Part shown: positions 14,529-22,869 of the stretch, in pieces | Position numbering within the stretch: position 1 is the stretch's first letter | How the letters are laid out: every line of letters starts with the position of its first letter | Source of the DNA: Streptomyces roseochromogenus subsp. oscitans DS 12.976 | Lineage (GTDB): Bacteria; Actinomycetota; Actinomycetes; Streptomycetales; Streptomycetaceae | NCBI RefSeq assembly: GCF_000497445.1 | Contig: NZ_CM002285.1 | Span: 612,017-647,859, forward strand | DNA length: 35,843 bases | Reading direction: 5' to 3' | Made by a program: the position numbers and the translations under genes | Notes under the pieces: generated by a model | What the model was told of the DNA's origin: nothing | Seen by the model: only the letters and a program-made list of their open reading frames with translations | Database searches by the model: none

Positions 14529-15233
14529 CTACTCGGTCAGCTGGGGATACAGCGCCGCCAGGTCTCCGGAGAGTCCCGCCTTCACGCTCCGGGTGAGGTC
14601 GTCCGCCAGTACCTCGTACGCCCCGGACTCGACGCCGTCCAGCGCCAGGGCGGCGACGTCCTCCGGGGTGGACTTGGGGGCGTCGACGTTCGCGGCCATG
14701 TCGGTGTCGATGTAGCCGACGTGCAGTCCGGTGACCGCGATACCGCGTGGACGCAGTTCGAGCCGCAGGGAGTTGGTCTGGGACCACAGCGCGGCCTTGG
14801 TGGCGCTGTAGGAGCCGGCGACGCCGACCCAGGAGAGCACGGAGTGGACGTTGAGGAGGTGTCCGCCGCCGTTGCGCTCGATGACCGGGGCGAAGGCGCG
14901 GGTGACCAGCAGCGGTCCGTAGAAGTTGGTCTCGAATTCCCGGCGCACGTCGTCGACGGGGGCGTTGAGGAAGGAGGTCGCGCCGAGGGAGACCCCGGCG
15001 TTGTTGACCAGAAGCGTGACGTCCTGGGCCCGCGCCGCCGCGGCCTCGACCGATGCGGGGTCGGTGACCTCGAGAGCGAGCGGCACGGCGTCGGGGTGGG
15101 TCACGGTGCGCGGGTCACGGGCCGTGGCGTACACCTTGGCGGCGCCGCGCGTGTACAGCTCCTGCACCAGCGCCTTGCCCAACCCACGACTGCCGCCGGT
15201 GACCAGTGCGACAGAGTCCTTGATCGAAGTCAT
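14529..15233 (-). CDS. SDR family oxidoreductase
   Basis: A 234-residue short-chain dehydrogenase. Start chosen at the ATG at 15233 because GGGAG sits 6 bases before it; the ATG at 15239 touches that GGGAG and is unsuitable. Motifs: VTGGSRGLG near residues 11-19, NNAG, the Ser/Tyr/Lys set in HSVLSWVG and YSATKAALW, and TGLHVGYIDTDMAA. It is upstream of the aldo/keto reductase on the same strand. The promoter carries two palindromes of the TetR type, so expression is probably induced by a small molecule, but no TetR gene lies beside it. Confidence 0.92.
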   Translation of the reverse strand: MTSIKDSVALVTGGSRGLGKALVQELYTRGAAKVYATARDPRTVTHPDAVPLALEVTDPASVEAAAARAQDVTLLVNNAGVSLGATSFLNAPVDDVRREFETNFYGPLLVTRAFAPVIERNGGGHLLNVHSVLSWVGVAGSYSATKAALWSQTNSLRLELRPRGIAVTGLHVGYIDTDMAANVDAPKSTPEDVAALALDGVESGAYEVLADDLTRSVKAGLSGDLAALYPQLTE

Positions 15234-15249
15234 GCCCATCTCCCATGAG

Positions 15250-15290
15250 GAAACCGATCGGTTTCCCACCAACGTAAACCGGTCGGTTTC
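15250..15290. promoter_or_regulatory. Two TetR-type operators (AAACCGNTCGGTTT) at SDR promoter
   Basis: GAAACCGATCGGTTTC (15250-15265) is a perfect 16-bp palindrome. AAACCGGTCGGTTT (15276-15289) is the same motif with one changed centre base. Centres are 25 bases apart. AAACCGATCGGTTT-like sites are typical TetR-family operators. They lie 17-57 bases upstream of the SDR ATG and could also reach the divergent gene at 15408. Confidence 0.75.
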
Positions 15291-15407
15291 AAACTTCAAG
15301 CGCACCGACCGAGCACGCCGAGCCGCCCCTTGCCCGGACGCCCGGCCGACGGCATAGTGGGTTCGTCATAGTGAGTTGGAAATTCAAACTTAGCTGGAAG
15401 GGGCAGG

Positions 15408-16514
15408 ATGAGCGAGCAGGAAGCCGCCGATGAGGCGGGAGGCCGGAAGCTGCCCGCCAAACTCTCCGGCCACCCCTCCGTGCGGGCCGTACTGGCGGCG
15501 CGAGCAGCCGGCAGGCAGCCCGCGCCGCCACCGGTGATCGACGCGGCCTGGCTGCGCGCGTTGTGTCTGGAGGCCGGCGCGGACGACGCGGCGGCCGTGA
15601 GCCTGGACCATCCGGACCTCGCCGGAGAGCGCGAGCACGTCCTGGCCGCGCTGCCGGGAACGCGCTCGCTGGTCTCGCTGATGGTCCGCATGAACCGCGA
15701 CAACACGCGCTCGCCCGCGCGCAGCGTGGCCAACCAGGAGTTCCACCAGACCGACGAACAGGTCAACGCCGCCGCCCGTACGGTGGCCAGGGCGCTGGAG
15801 GACGCCGGATATCACGCGCTGAATCCGTCGGCGGGGTTTCCCCAGGAGATGGAGCGCTTCCCGGGCCGTATCTGGGTGGTGGCCCACAAGACGGTCGCCG
15901 TGGCTGCCGGGCTGGGCGTGATGGGCCTGCACCGCAATGTCATCCACCCGCGGTTCGGCAACTTCGTGCTGCTCGCCACGGTGCTCGTGAACGCCCCGGT
16001 CAGCGCGTACGGACAGGAGCTGGACTACAGCCCCTGCGTGGACTGCAAGTTGTGTGTCGCCGCGTGCCCGGTCGGCGCCATCGGCAAGGACGGCTCGTTC
16101 GACGCCCTGGCCTGTACGACCCACAACTACCGGGAGTTCATGAGCGGGTTCACCGACTGGGCGCAGACCGTGGCCGACAGCGAGGACGCCACCGACTTCC
16201 GCACCCGGGTCACCGACCCGGAGAACGCGTCGATGTGGCAGAGCCTCGCTTTCAAGCCCAGCTACAAATCCGGTTACTGCCTCGCTGTCTGTCCCGCCGG
16301 CGAGGACGTGCTCGGTCCCTACCTCGACGACCGCAGGGCCTACCTGGACACGGTTCTCCGCCCCCTCCAGGACAAGTCCGAGACCCTCTACGTCCTCCCC
16401 GGCTCGGCGGCACAGCGGTACGCCGAACGCCGCTTCCCGCACAAGCCGACGAAGGAGGTCTCCGGCAGCTGGCGCCCTCCTGCCCGACGGCCGCCCACGC
16501 CCGGCACGCACTGA
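15408..16514 (+). CDS. 4Fe-4S protein, epoxyqueuosine reductase / reductive dehalogenase-like
   Basis: A 368-residue cytosolic protein, with no signal peptide or Tat motif. GGAAGG lies 7 bases upstream of the ATG. The ferredoxin-like C-terminal half has C210-x2-C213-x2-C216-x3-C220-P, then C236 in DALACTTHNY and C291-x3-C295-P. This is the two-cluster pattern of QueG and RdhA, but Ser288 replaces the Cys that would make C-x2-C-x3-CP, leaving seven of eight ligands. The middle region (MGLHRNVIHPRFGNFVLLATVL) matches the cobalamin-enzyme core region of QueG (MGKNTLLI...SFFxLGELLT). No queuosine gene is near. It is possibly a cobalamin-dependent reductase of unknown substrate. A large stem-loop follows. 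Confidence 0.72.
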   Translation: MSEQEAADEAGGRKLPAKLSGHPSVRAVLAARAAGRQPAPPPVIDAAWLRALCLEAGADDAAAVSLDHPDLAGEREHVLAALPGTRSLVSLMVRMNRDNTRSPARSVANQEFHQTDEQVNAAARTVARALEDAGYHALNPSAGFPQEMERFPGRIWVVAHKTVAVAAGLGVMGLHRNVIHPRFGNFVLLATVLVNAPVSAYGQELDYSPCVDCKLCVAACPVGAIGKDGSFDALACTTHNYREFMSGFTDWAQTVADSEDATDFRTRVTDPENASMWQSLAFKPSYKSGYCLAVCPAGEDVLGPYLDDRRAYLDTVLRPLQDKSETLYVLPGSAAQRYAERRFPHKPTKEVSGSWRPPARRPPTPGTH

Positions 16515-16564
16515 GCACCGGGGCCACGACGGGGGGCGGTCCCGATGGTCCGTGAACGACGGGA

Positions 16565-16612
16565 GGGGGACGGGGAACGAACCGAGCGCATGGATAACCG
16601 TTCCCCGCCCCC
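16565..16612 (+). terminator. Long GC-rich stem-loop after the iron-sulfur protein gene
   Basis: GGGGG-A-CGGGGAACG (16565-16579) pairs with CGTTCCCCG-CCCCC (16599-16612): a 14-bp stem with one bulged A and a 19-base loop, 50 bases after the stop. The rest of the 515-base gap 16515-17029 contains no convincing gene; the methyltransferase frame stays open through much of it but without family similarity. Confidence 0.6.
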
Positions 16613-17029
16613 GGTGCGTCGGCCCGCCTCGCCTCGTCATGGACTCGGGGGGACGACTGGGTGACCGGTCGGACGAACTTTTCGACTCACCGATCTCGTT
16701 CAGACCCTCCAACGCCGACGGCTCACAGGCCAGCGGAGCCGGGCCGGCCGGGTGACGAGCCTCAGCGCATGGCCTCCCGCACCGGCACGGCCTCGAAGGG
16801 CGGGGCAGGACCCGCTCGAAGGAGGGTTGTCGTCGGTGAGGCGGGGCACCCGGGCGCTCGCCTTCGCCGGCTCGTGTACGGATGTGGCACGACTGGCTCC
16901 GGAAGGCTGTCAACAGGTCTGATCCACACCGTCGGCGGAACTGTCGGCGCCGACGGGGAAGTTGATATGCGAAGCTTTGGCCAACCGTGTGCGGGACCAG
17001 GCCGTGACGGTCGGGGAGAGGAGCCCAGC

Positions 17030-17830
17030 GTGACTCAGGACGGTGGCCAGGCCGTGCACATCGACACCAGCAAGCCACATCCCGCGCGGATCTACGACTA
17101 CCTCCTGGGCGGCAAGGACTACTACGAGGTTGACCAGCAGGCGGGCGATCAGCTGGCCGCGGCGGCACCTGAGGTGTGGATCTCCGTGCGGGCCAATCGC
17201 GCCTTCCTGCACCGCGCGGTGCGGTACGTCATCGACAGCGGCGTCCGCCAGATCCTCGACATCGGCACCGGACTGCCCACCTCGCCGAACGTGCACGAGG
17301 TCGCCCAGGAGCTGGCTCCGGACGTGCGCGTCGCCTATGTCGACAACGATCCGATCGTGAAGGCACACGCCGACGCGCTGCTCAGCCGGGTCGGCACGAC
17401 CAGCGTCGTCCTCGCCGACCTGCGCGATCCGCAGTCCATCATCGATCATCCCGAGGTCCGCGGGATCATCGACTTCGGCCGGCCGGTCGCCCTGTTCCTC
17501 GTCGCCATCCTCCACTTCATCCGCGACGCGGACGAACCCGAGCGGATCGTGGCCACCCTGCGCGACGCGCTCCCGGCCGGCAGCTTCCTGGTGCTCTCGC
17601 ACGCGACGGGCGACTTCGCCGACGACCGCAGCGAGGCCGAGGCCGTCTACAACGGCGCGACCGCCACCATGAACCTTCGCTCCCGCGACCGGGTCGAGCG
17701 GCTCTTCGACGGGTTCGACCTGGTCGAGCCCGGCCTGGCCCAGGTTCCGTTCTGGCGCCCGGACAGCACGCCCGCGCCCGGCTCCGCCGAGATCGGCTTC
17801 TACGGCGGCGTGGCCCGCAAGAACGCCTGA
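17030..17830 (+). CDS. SAM-dependent methyltransferase, DUF574 (Methyltransf_19) family
   Basis: A 266-residue member of a family greatly expanded in Streptomyces. I use the GTG at 17030 because GAGGAG ends 6 bases before it and homologues begin shortly before the hallmark HIDTSKPHPARIYDYLLGGK (residues 13-32). An upstream ATG frame lacks similarity. The SAM-binding strand is ILDIGTGLPTSPNVHEVAQ, followed by acidic VAYVDNDPIVKAHA and the motif ADLRDPQSII. The substrate is unknown for nearly the whole family. It is monocistronic: a strong terminator follows, and 515 non-coding bases precede it. Confidence 0.9.
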   Translation: MTQDGGQAVHIDTSKPHPARIYDYLLGGKDYYEVDQQAGDQLAAAAPEVWISVRANRAFLHRAVRYVIDSGVRQILDIGTGLPTSPNVHEVAQELAPDVRVAYVDNDPIVKAHADALLSRVGTTSVVLADLRDPQSIIDHPEVRGIIDFGRPVALFLVAILHFIRDADEPERIVATLRDALPAGSFLVLSHATGDFADDRSEAEAVYNGATATMNLRSRDRVERLFDGFDLVEPGLAQVPFWRPDSTPAPGSAEIGFYGGVARKNA

Positions 17831-17853
17831 ATCCGGGACTTCGACGGCCACAG

Positions 17854-17905
17854 CACCGCGCCCTGCGCGTCCCCCCTCCGGGCCGGGATCGCGCAGGGCG
17901 CGGTG
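17854..17905 (+). terminator. Strong intrinsic terminator after the methyltransferase gene
   Basis: Perfect 16-bp stem CACCGCGCCCTGCGCG / CGCGCAGGGCGCGGTG, 20-base loop, followed by TTTCA. It starts 24 bases after the stop and is the best terminator in the window. Confidence 0.85.
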
Positions 17906-17924
17906 TTTCACGTCGGCCGCCCCC

Positions 17925-17990
17925 TTGACCGACCCCCTGGCGACGCCTCCATACTGTCGGCCAAATCGATTTGGCCACATCGGTTTGGCC
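17925..17990 (+). promoter_or_regulatory. NCS2 permease promoter with LacI-type operator
   Basis: GGCCAAATCGATTTGGCC (17959-17976) is a perfect 18-bp palindrome with the central CG typical of LacI-family operators. A further half-site, ATCGGTTTGGCC (17979-17990), follows 14 bases on. TTGACC (17925-17930) and CATACT (17950-17955) may be -35 and -10, so the operator would cover the start of transcription. The LacI gene at the end of this gene group is the natural candidate. Confidence 0.65.
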
Positions 17991-18047
17991 GCCGTCCACG
18001 GCCGGATCGTCGAGGCCTGAGCCGAGCGAGCCGAACGGAGCCCGCGC

Positions 18048-19451
18048 GTGTCCAGTCCCGTACATCCCGTCGACCCCGCCCCCGTACCCCCCGACGACCC
18101 CGCTGCAGTGCACCCCGTCGACGAGTCCCGCCCCCTGGGGCGGATCCTGCTCTTCGGCGTGCAGCACGTCCTCGTCATGGCGGCGACCCCGATCTCCGCG
18201 ATATTCCTCATGAGCGCCACCCTGCGCCTCAGCCCCGGCCTCACTGTCGATCTGCTCTCGGCAGCCCTGCTGCTGTCCGGGATCGGCTCGCTCGTGCAGT
18301 CCCTCGGTCCCTGGAAGTTCGGGCCACGGCTGCCGTTCGTGATGCTGCCGGGCGGTGCGCCGCTCGTCCTGTTCCTGTCGATCGCGCAGCAGCACGGGCT
18401 GCGCACGGCGACCGGCGCGGTGCTGCTCACCGCCGCGTTCACCTTCCTGGTGCTGCCGCTGTTCGCACGCCTGCTGAGGTTCTTTCCGCCGCTGGTCATC
18501 GGCACGATGATCGTGATCGTCGGGATCAACCTCGTGAAGGTCGGCGCGCTGCTGGTCACCGGGCAGCCCGGCACGCCGGGCTTCGCCGATCCGGCCCGGC
18601 TGGCGCTGGCCTTCGCCACCATCGCCCTGATCGTCGTCTTCACCCGGCTGCTGCGCGGGGTCCTGCGGCAACTCGCCGTGCTGCTCGGCCTCGTGGCCGG
18701 CACGGCCCTCGCCTACGCGCTCGGCCAGGTCCGCCTGGGCTCCGCGCTCTCGGGCCAACTCATCGGTCTGCCCAGGCCGTTGCCGTTCGGCGCACCGGTC
18801 TTCGACCTGCTCGCCGCGCTGCCGCTGATGCTGTACAGCCTCGCGTCCATGGCGGAGGCGACCGGGCAGACCGTCATCAACGCGGAGGCGGTCGGCAAGG
18901 ACATCGACGTCCGCACCGACGTGCCCCGCACGGTGCGCGGGGACGCGCTGACCTCACTGCTCGGGGGCTGCTTCGGGCTGCCGCTGATGGTGACCAGCGG
19001 GGAGAACATCGGCATCGTCCGGGTCACCGGCGTGCGCAGTCGGTATGTCACGGCCGCCGCAGGCGTCGTCCTCGTCGTCCTCGGCTTTCTCACACCGGTC
19101 GCACGGGCGATCAGCGTGATGCCGCCGGCCGTGGTCGGGGGCGCCGCGATGGTCGTGTTCGCGGTGATCACCGTGCTCGGCGTGCAGATGCTCGGCCGGG
19201 CCCGGCTGGAGGACCACACGGCCACGGTGACCTGCGCGGTCGCCCTCGCCCTCGGGCTGCTGCCGATCCTGGTCCCCGGTGTGTACTCCGGTTTCCCGTC
19301 CGGCGTGCGGATCCTGCTGGAGAGCGGGGTGGCCGTGGGTGCCTTCGTCGCCGCCGGGCTCAACGTCGTCTTCCACCACCTGGGCCGGCGTGCGGCGGAC
19401 ACCGCCGGCGCGGTACCGGCCGAGGCGCCGGGTCCGGCCGCGCGTGCCTGA
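18048..19451 (+). CDS. Nucleobase permease, NCS2 (NAT) family, uracil/xanthine type
   Basis: A 467-residue polytopic membrane protein with about 12-14 hydrophobic helices after a Pro-rich N-terminal tail of 27 residues. Start is the GTG at 18048, with GGAG 8 bases before it. Family landmarks: LLFGVQHVLVMAATPISAIF (the QH motif in helix 1), VIGTMIVIVGINL, and the substrate-site SMAEATGQTVINAEAVG corresponding to the E-x-TG signature, followed by LLGGCFGLPLMVTSGENIGIV. It imports a purine or pyrimidine by proton symport. The order permease, amidohydrolase, exporter suggests uptake and deamination of a purine-like ring. It is 32 bases upstream of the amidohydrolase. Confidence 0.92.
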   Translation: MSSPVHPVDPAPVPPDDPAAVHPVDESRPLGRILLFGVQHVLVMAATPISAIFLMSATLRLSPGLTVDLLSAALLLSGIGSLVQSLGPWKFGPRLPFVMLPGGAPLVLFLSIAQQHGLRTATGAVLLTAAFTFLVLPLFARLLRFFPPLVIGTMIVIVGINLVKVGALLVTGQPGTPGFADPARLALAFATIALIVVFTRLLRGVLRQLAVLLGLVAGTALAYALGQVRLGSALSGQLIGLPRPLPFGAPVFDLLAALPLMLYSLASMAEATGQTVINAEAVGKDIDVRTDVPRTVRGDALTSLLGGCFGLPLMVTSGENIGIVRVTGVRSRYVTAAAGVVLVVLGFLTPVARAISVMPPAVVGGAAMVVFAVITVLGVQMLGRARLEDHTATVTCAVALALGLLPILVPGVYSGFPSGVRILLESGVAVGAFVAAGLNVVFHHLGRRAADTAGAVPAEAPGPAARA

Positions 19452-19483
19452 CCTCCCCACCCCCTCTCGATCAACGGAGAAGC

Positions 19484-20932
19484 ATGACCGACCTGCCCCC
19501 CGACCTGCTCCGCGGCGACGCGCTGCTGCTGGTCCCCGACGTGACACTGACCCCGGAAGGCCCGCAGGAGCGGCATGCGGTGCTGGTGCGGGACGGTGTG
19601 TTCCGCGCTGTCGGCCCGGTCGAGCGGATCGTCCGTACGGACCCTTCGCTGACCCCCGTCCGGCTGCCCGGGCATGCTCTGATGCCAGGATTCGTCGATG
19701 CCCATCACCATCTGACGCAGAGCTTCGGCGGCGCCCTGGCCTTCGGGGAGCCGTCGGAGATCTTCCGCCGGGTGTGGGTGCCGCTGGAGCGCGCGCTGGA
19801 CGAGGAGTCGGCGTACGTCGCCGCGAAACTGGCCGCGTTGGAGTCGCTGCGGGGCGGATTCACCACGGTCGCCGAGTCGGGGACCCGAGCCACGGTGGAC
19901 GTGGACGTGGTGGCCTCGGCCGCGCGTGACGCGGGGATCCGCTGCGTGCTGGGGCTCGTCTGCAACGACGCCCCGGACGGCACCGGTCAGGACACGGATC
20001 CAGGGACCGTACTGCGCGCCGCCGAGCAGCACTTGGCAGGCTACGGTGGTGACGGACTGATCCATCCCGCGCTGGCGGTGTCCGTGCCGGAGGCCGCGAC
20101 GGCGCACACACTGGCGGCGACGGCGCGGCTCGCCGCCGAGGCGGGCACGGTCGTACAGATCCATGTGAACGAACACCTCGTCGCCGTCGAGCGTTCCCTG
20201 GTCCGGCACGGGTTGCGCCCCCTGGAGTATCTGCACCAAGTGGGCGCGCTGGGCCCGCAGTTGCTGGCCGCGCACGCGACGCTGCTCACCCCGGCCGAGG
20301 TCACGCTGCTCGCGGACAGCGGCGCGGCCGTGAGCTACAACCCCGTCGCCAGCGCGTGGAAGGGCAACGCCGTCGCCCCCGCGACCGCCTTCGCCGAGCG
20401 TGGCATCCGGTTCGGGCTGGGCACCGACGGGACACGCGGGGACGGCTTCCGGCTCGCGGACGCGGCGGAGTTCGCTCAGCGACTCACCTACGGCCTGGCC
20501 AGCGGCGATTCCTCCTGCGGCGCCGGCTGGACGTGGTGGGAGCGAGCCACGGCGGGCGGCGCGGACGCGGTCGGCCTCGGCCCGCGCACGGGACGGATCA
20601 CACCCGGTTGCGCCGCGGACTTCCTCCTGGTGGACATCGGCGGGCCGGAGATGCAGCCGTCCTGGGACCTTCCCTGGGAGCTGGTCCGCCGCGGCAACCG
20701 GGACCAGCTCACCGCCGTGTTCGTCGCCGGCCGGCTACGACTGTGGCACGGCTGGCCACCGGACTGGGACGGACCGGCCCTGGTCCGGCGCGCCGCCGAC
20801 CTGGCCCCCCGCGTGGTACGGCGCGCCGGGGTGACTCGGGCCCACCCGACGTCGGTCACGGCACGCCGGCGAGCGGCGACACCGCACGCCTCTTGGGACA
20901 CAACCGCGCCCAGCCTCGGCGGTCGGCCATGA
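19484..20932 (+). CDS. Amidohydrolase family protein (ATZ/TRZ, guanine-deaminase-like)
   Basis: A 482-residue metal-dependent deaminase or hydrolase. ATG at 19484 with GGAGAA just upstream; the frame stays open for 1.5 kb upstream, but that part only shadows the permease gene. Metal ligands: H74 and H76 in GFVDAHHHLTQSF, His near residue 226 in QIHVNEHLV, His in LAAHATLL, and Asp near 312 in LGTDGTRGDG. The C-terminal composite sandwich holds GRITPGCAADFLLVDIGG. Relatives deaminate guanine, 8-oxoguanine, hydroxyatrazine or methylthioadenosine. The permease next door favours a nucleobase. The extra 40-residue Arg/Ala/Thr tail is unusual. Its stop overlaps the exporter start (ATGA). Confidence 0.88.
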   Translation: MTDLPPDLLRGDALLLVPDVTLTPEGPQERHAVLVRDGVFRAVGPVERIVRTDPSLTPVRLPGHALMPGFVDAHHHLTQSFGGALAFGEPSEIFRRVWVPLERALDEESAYVAAKLAALESLRGGFTTVAESGTRATVDVDVVASAARDAGIRCVLGLVCNDAPDGTGQDTDPGTVLRAAEQHLAGYGGDGLIHPALAVSVPEAATAHTLAATARLAAEAGTVVQIHVNEHLVAVERSLVRHGLRPLEYLHQVGALGPQLLAAHATLLTPAEVTLLADSGAAVSYNPVASAWKGNAVAPATAFAERGIRFGLGTDGTRGDGFRLADAAEFAQRLTYGLASGDSSCGAGWTWWERATAGGADAVGLGPRTGRITPGCAADFLLVDIGGPEMQPSWDLPWELVRRGNRDQLTAVFVAGRLRLWHGWPPDWDGPALVRRAADLAPRVVRRAGVTRAHPTSVTARRRAATPHASWDTTAPSLGGRP

Positions 20933-21639
20933 GCGGCGGCACGCTCGCCGTGCTGGCGTTGACCGTCGCGGCGGCCGCGTTCGTGCAGGGGGTCAGCGGG
21001 CTCGGGTTCGCACTGATCGTCGCGCCGGTCGCGGGACTGCTCGATCCAGGGCTGCTGCCCGTGTTCGTGCTGACCGCGATGATCCCGCTCAACCTGTACG
21101 TCGCCTGGCGTGAGCGGCACAGTCTCGATCTGCGCGGCGCCCGATGGATCACGGCGGCGCGGCTGACGGCGACACCGGCGGGGCTGGCGCTGCTGTGGGC
21201 GATCCCACAGGGCGCTCTGGGGGCGGTCGTCGGCGCGGCGACGGTCCTGGCGGCCGTGGTGAGCCTGGTCGTACCGTCGTTCGTGCCGGGGCGCGCCGCC
21301 TATGTGGGCGCCGGTGTCGTCACTGGGCTGACCGAGACCGCGACCGGCGTGGGCGGCCCGCCCCTCGCGCTCGTCTACCAGCACCGGCCGCCCGGCGAGC
21401 TGCGGGCCACGGTCGCCGCCTGCTTCCTGGTGGGCGAAGTCGCCTCTCTCGCCCTGCTGTTCGTGACCGGGCGGGGTCATCCCGCGGACATGGGCTGGGC
21501 ACTCCTGCTGCTGCCCGCGCTTGCTTCGGGGGCCTGGCTGAGCCGGCTCGTGCACCGACGGGTCGACGCGAGGAAGATGCGCGCCTTCGTCCTCGTCTTC
21601 GCCCTGGTGTCGGGCGTGGTGCTGATGGCGGGGACCTGA
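20929..21639 (+). CDS. TauE/SafE family membrane transporter
   Basis: A 236-residue membrane protein with about 7-8 hydrophobic helices. The TauE signature FVQGVSGLGFALIVAPVAGLL is at about residues 18-38, and its internal repeat is GLTETATGVGGPPLALVY near residues 130-147, giving the two-fold pseudo-symmetry of the family. TauE/SafE proteins move sulfite, sulfoacetate or other organic anions. Here it is translationally coupled (4-base ATGA overlap) to the amidohydrolase, so it may export or import an acidic product of ring breakdown. It converges on lacI with 25 bases between the stops. Confidence 0.88.
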   Translation: MSGGTLAVLALTVAAAAFVQGVSGLGFALIVAPVAGLLDPGLLPVFVLTAMIPLNLYVAWRERHSLDLRGARWITAARLTATPAGLALLWAIPQGALGAVVGAATVLAAVVSLVVPSFVPGRAAYVGAGVVTGLTETATGVGGPPLALVYQHRPPGELRATVAACFLVGEVASLALLFVTGRGHPADMGWALLLLPALASGAWLSRLVHRRVDARKMRAFVLVFALVSGVVLMAGT

Positions 21640-21664
21640 CCTGCCACGCGCCTGACGAGTGCGG

Positions 21665-22738
21665 TCAGTCCCGCTCGGCAAACGGCGCACGGCGCAGAGA
21701 CGAGGCGCGCGGGACGAGCAACGGCTCGGCAGCGGGCACCTCTCCCCCACACTCCGCAGCCCCAGCCACACCGGTGGCAGGTCGCGCGCCCAGCCGGGCG
21801 AGCAGCAGCTCCACCGCGTCCGAGGCGGCCCGCTCCAGCCCCAAGTCGACTGCGGTGAGCGGCGGTTCACAGGTCCGGGCGCGCAGCCCGTCGTACCGGG
21901 TGACGACCATGACGTCGTCGGGGATACGGCGTCCCGCCGCCCGCAGCGCGCGTACGGCGCCGACGGCGAAGGCGTCGACGAGCACGCACAGCGCGTCGAT
22001 GCCGGGGTGCTGGGCGAGCAGAGCGGCACAGCTGTCGTATCCCGCCTGCTCGCCGCCGTTCTCCGGGGCGGTGACGACGATCGGCGGCCAGCCGTGTGCG
22101 GCGGCGGCGCGTTCATAGGCCGCGCGGGCGTCGACCGAGGAGTGGCGGGTGCCGGCGCCGATGACGAGCGCCGGGCTGCGGGCGCCCTGGTCGCGCAGAT
22201 GCTCCAGGAGCAGGTCGACCACGCTGCCGCCGTGCAGGTCCACGTAGGGGGCGTCGTCCTCGGGGGCGGTGGGCCGGCCCAGGGCGACGTACGGCAGTCC
22301 GCGCTCGCGCAGTTGGGCCACCGCCGCGTCGTGTGCCTCGGGCTCGACCACGATCGCGCCGTCGATGTCGACGGAGTACAGCGCGGATCCGGACTGCACG
22401 GGCGGGATCAGCACCAGGGCGTAGCCGTGCACGAGGGCCCGCTCGGCCGCGGCGGCGGCCACCTCCATGTAGAAGCCGAGCCGCGAGGGGCCGCCGGCCA
22501 CCGCGAACGGCATCGAGGAGGCGAGCGCGATGGCCTTGGCCTCGCCCCGGCGCAGCCGCTGGGCGCGCAGGTTGGGCCGGTAACCCAGTTCGGCGGCGAT
22601 CTTCTTGATGCGTTCGCGGGTCCGCGGGTCGACCTTGCCGATGCCGTTGAGCGCGTGGGACACCGTGGTCCGCGACACCGACGCCGCCGCGGCGACGTCG
22701 GCGATCGTGGGCCGGCGGGCGCCATGGGACGTGGTCAT
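21665..22738 (-). CDS. LacI-family transcriptional regulator
   Basis: A 357-residue LacI/GalR repressor. Start at ATG 22738, just before the DNA-binding helix-turn-helix PTIADVAAAASVSRTTVSHALNG, with the hinge VDPRTRERIKKIAAELGYRPN. The periplasmic-binding-like core follows with SALYSVDIDGAIVVEP, YVALGRPTAPEDDAPYVDL, and ALCVLVDAFAVGAVRALRAAGRRIPDDVMVV. There is only a weak Shine-Dalgarno (GAAG). It converges on the permease-amidohydrolase-TauE genes, whose promoter has a perfect CG-centred palindrome, so those genes are its likely regulon. The effector may be a nucleobase, as in PurR. No matching palindrome was seen at its own promoter. Confidence 0.92.
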   Translation of the reverse strand: MTTSHGARRPTIADVAAAASVSRTTVSHALNGIGKVDPRTRERIKKIAAELGYRPNLRAQRLRRGEAKAIALASSMPFAVAGGPSRLGFYMEVAAAAAERALVHGYALVLIPPVQSGSALYSVDIDGAIVVEPEAHDAAVAQLRERGLPYVALGRPTAPEDDAPYVDLHGGSVVDLLLEHLRDQGARSPALVIGAGTRHSSVDARAAYERAAAAHGWPPIVVTAPENGGEQAGYDSCAALLAQHPGIDALCVLVDAFAVGAVRALRAAGRRIPDDVMVVTRYDGLRARTCEPPLTAVDLGLERAASDAVELLLARLGARPATGVAGAAECGGEVPAAEPLLVPRASSLRRAPFAERD

Positions 22739-22869
22739 GGGCCCATCTTCGCAACCTCCGCCGCTCCGGGCCACCACCCCTCTGCGCCGTATGCCGTGGG
22801 GTCGGCTCCCATCGGATCCGTGACGGAGACACGCGCTGTCGCCGAGGAAGCGGGCGGAGCCGGCACCTG

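Noticed and set aside
16661..17029. Upstream extension of the DUF574 methyltransferase to an ATG at 16661
   Set aside because: The added 123 residues have no family similarity, while the GTG at 17030 has GAGGAG at the right distance and fits the usual family N-terminus.
17903..20932. 1009-codon frame that appears to fuse a long N-terminal part to the amidohydrolase
   Set aside because: The first 1.5 kb is an Arg/Pro-rich shadow of the NCS2 permease gene; the true ATG at 19484 has a good Shine-Dalgarno.
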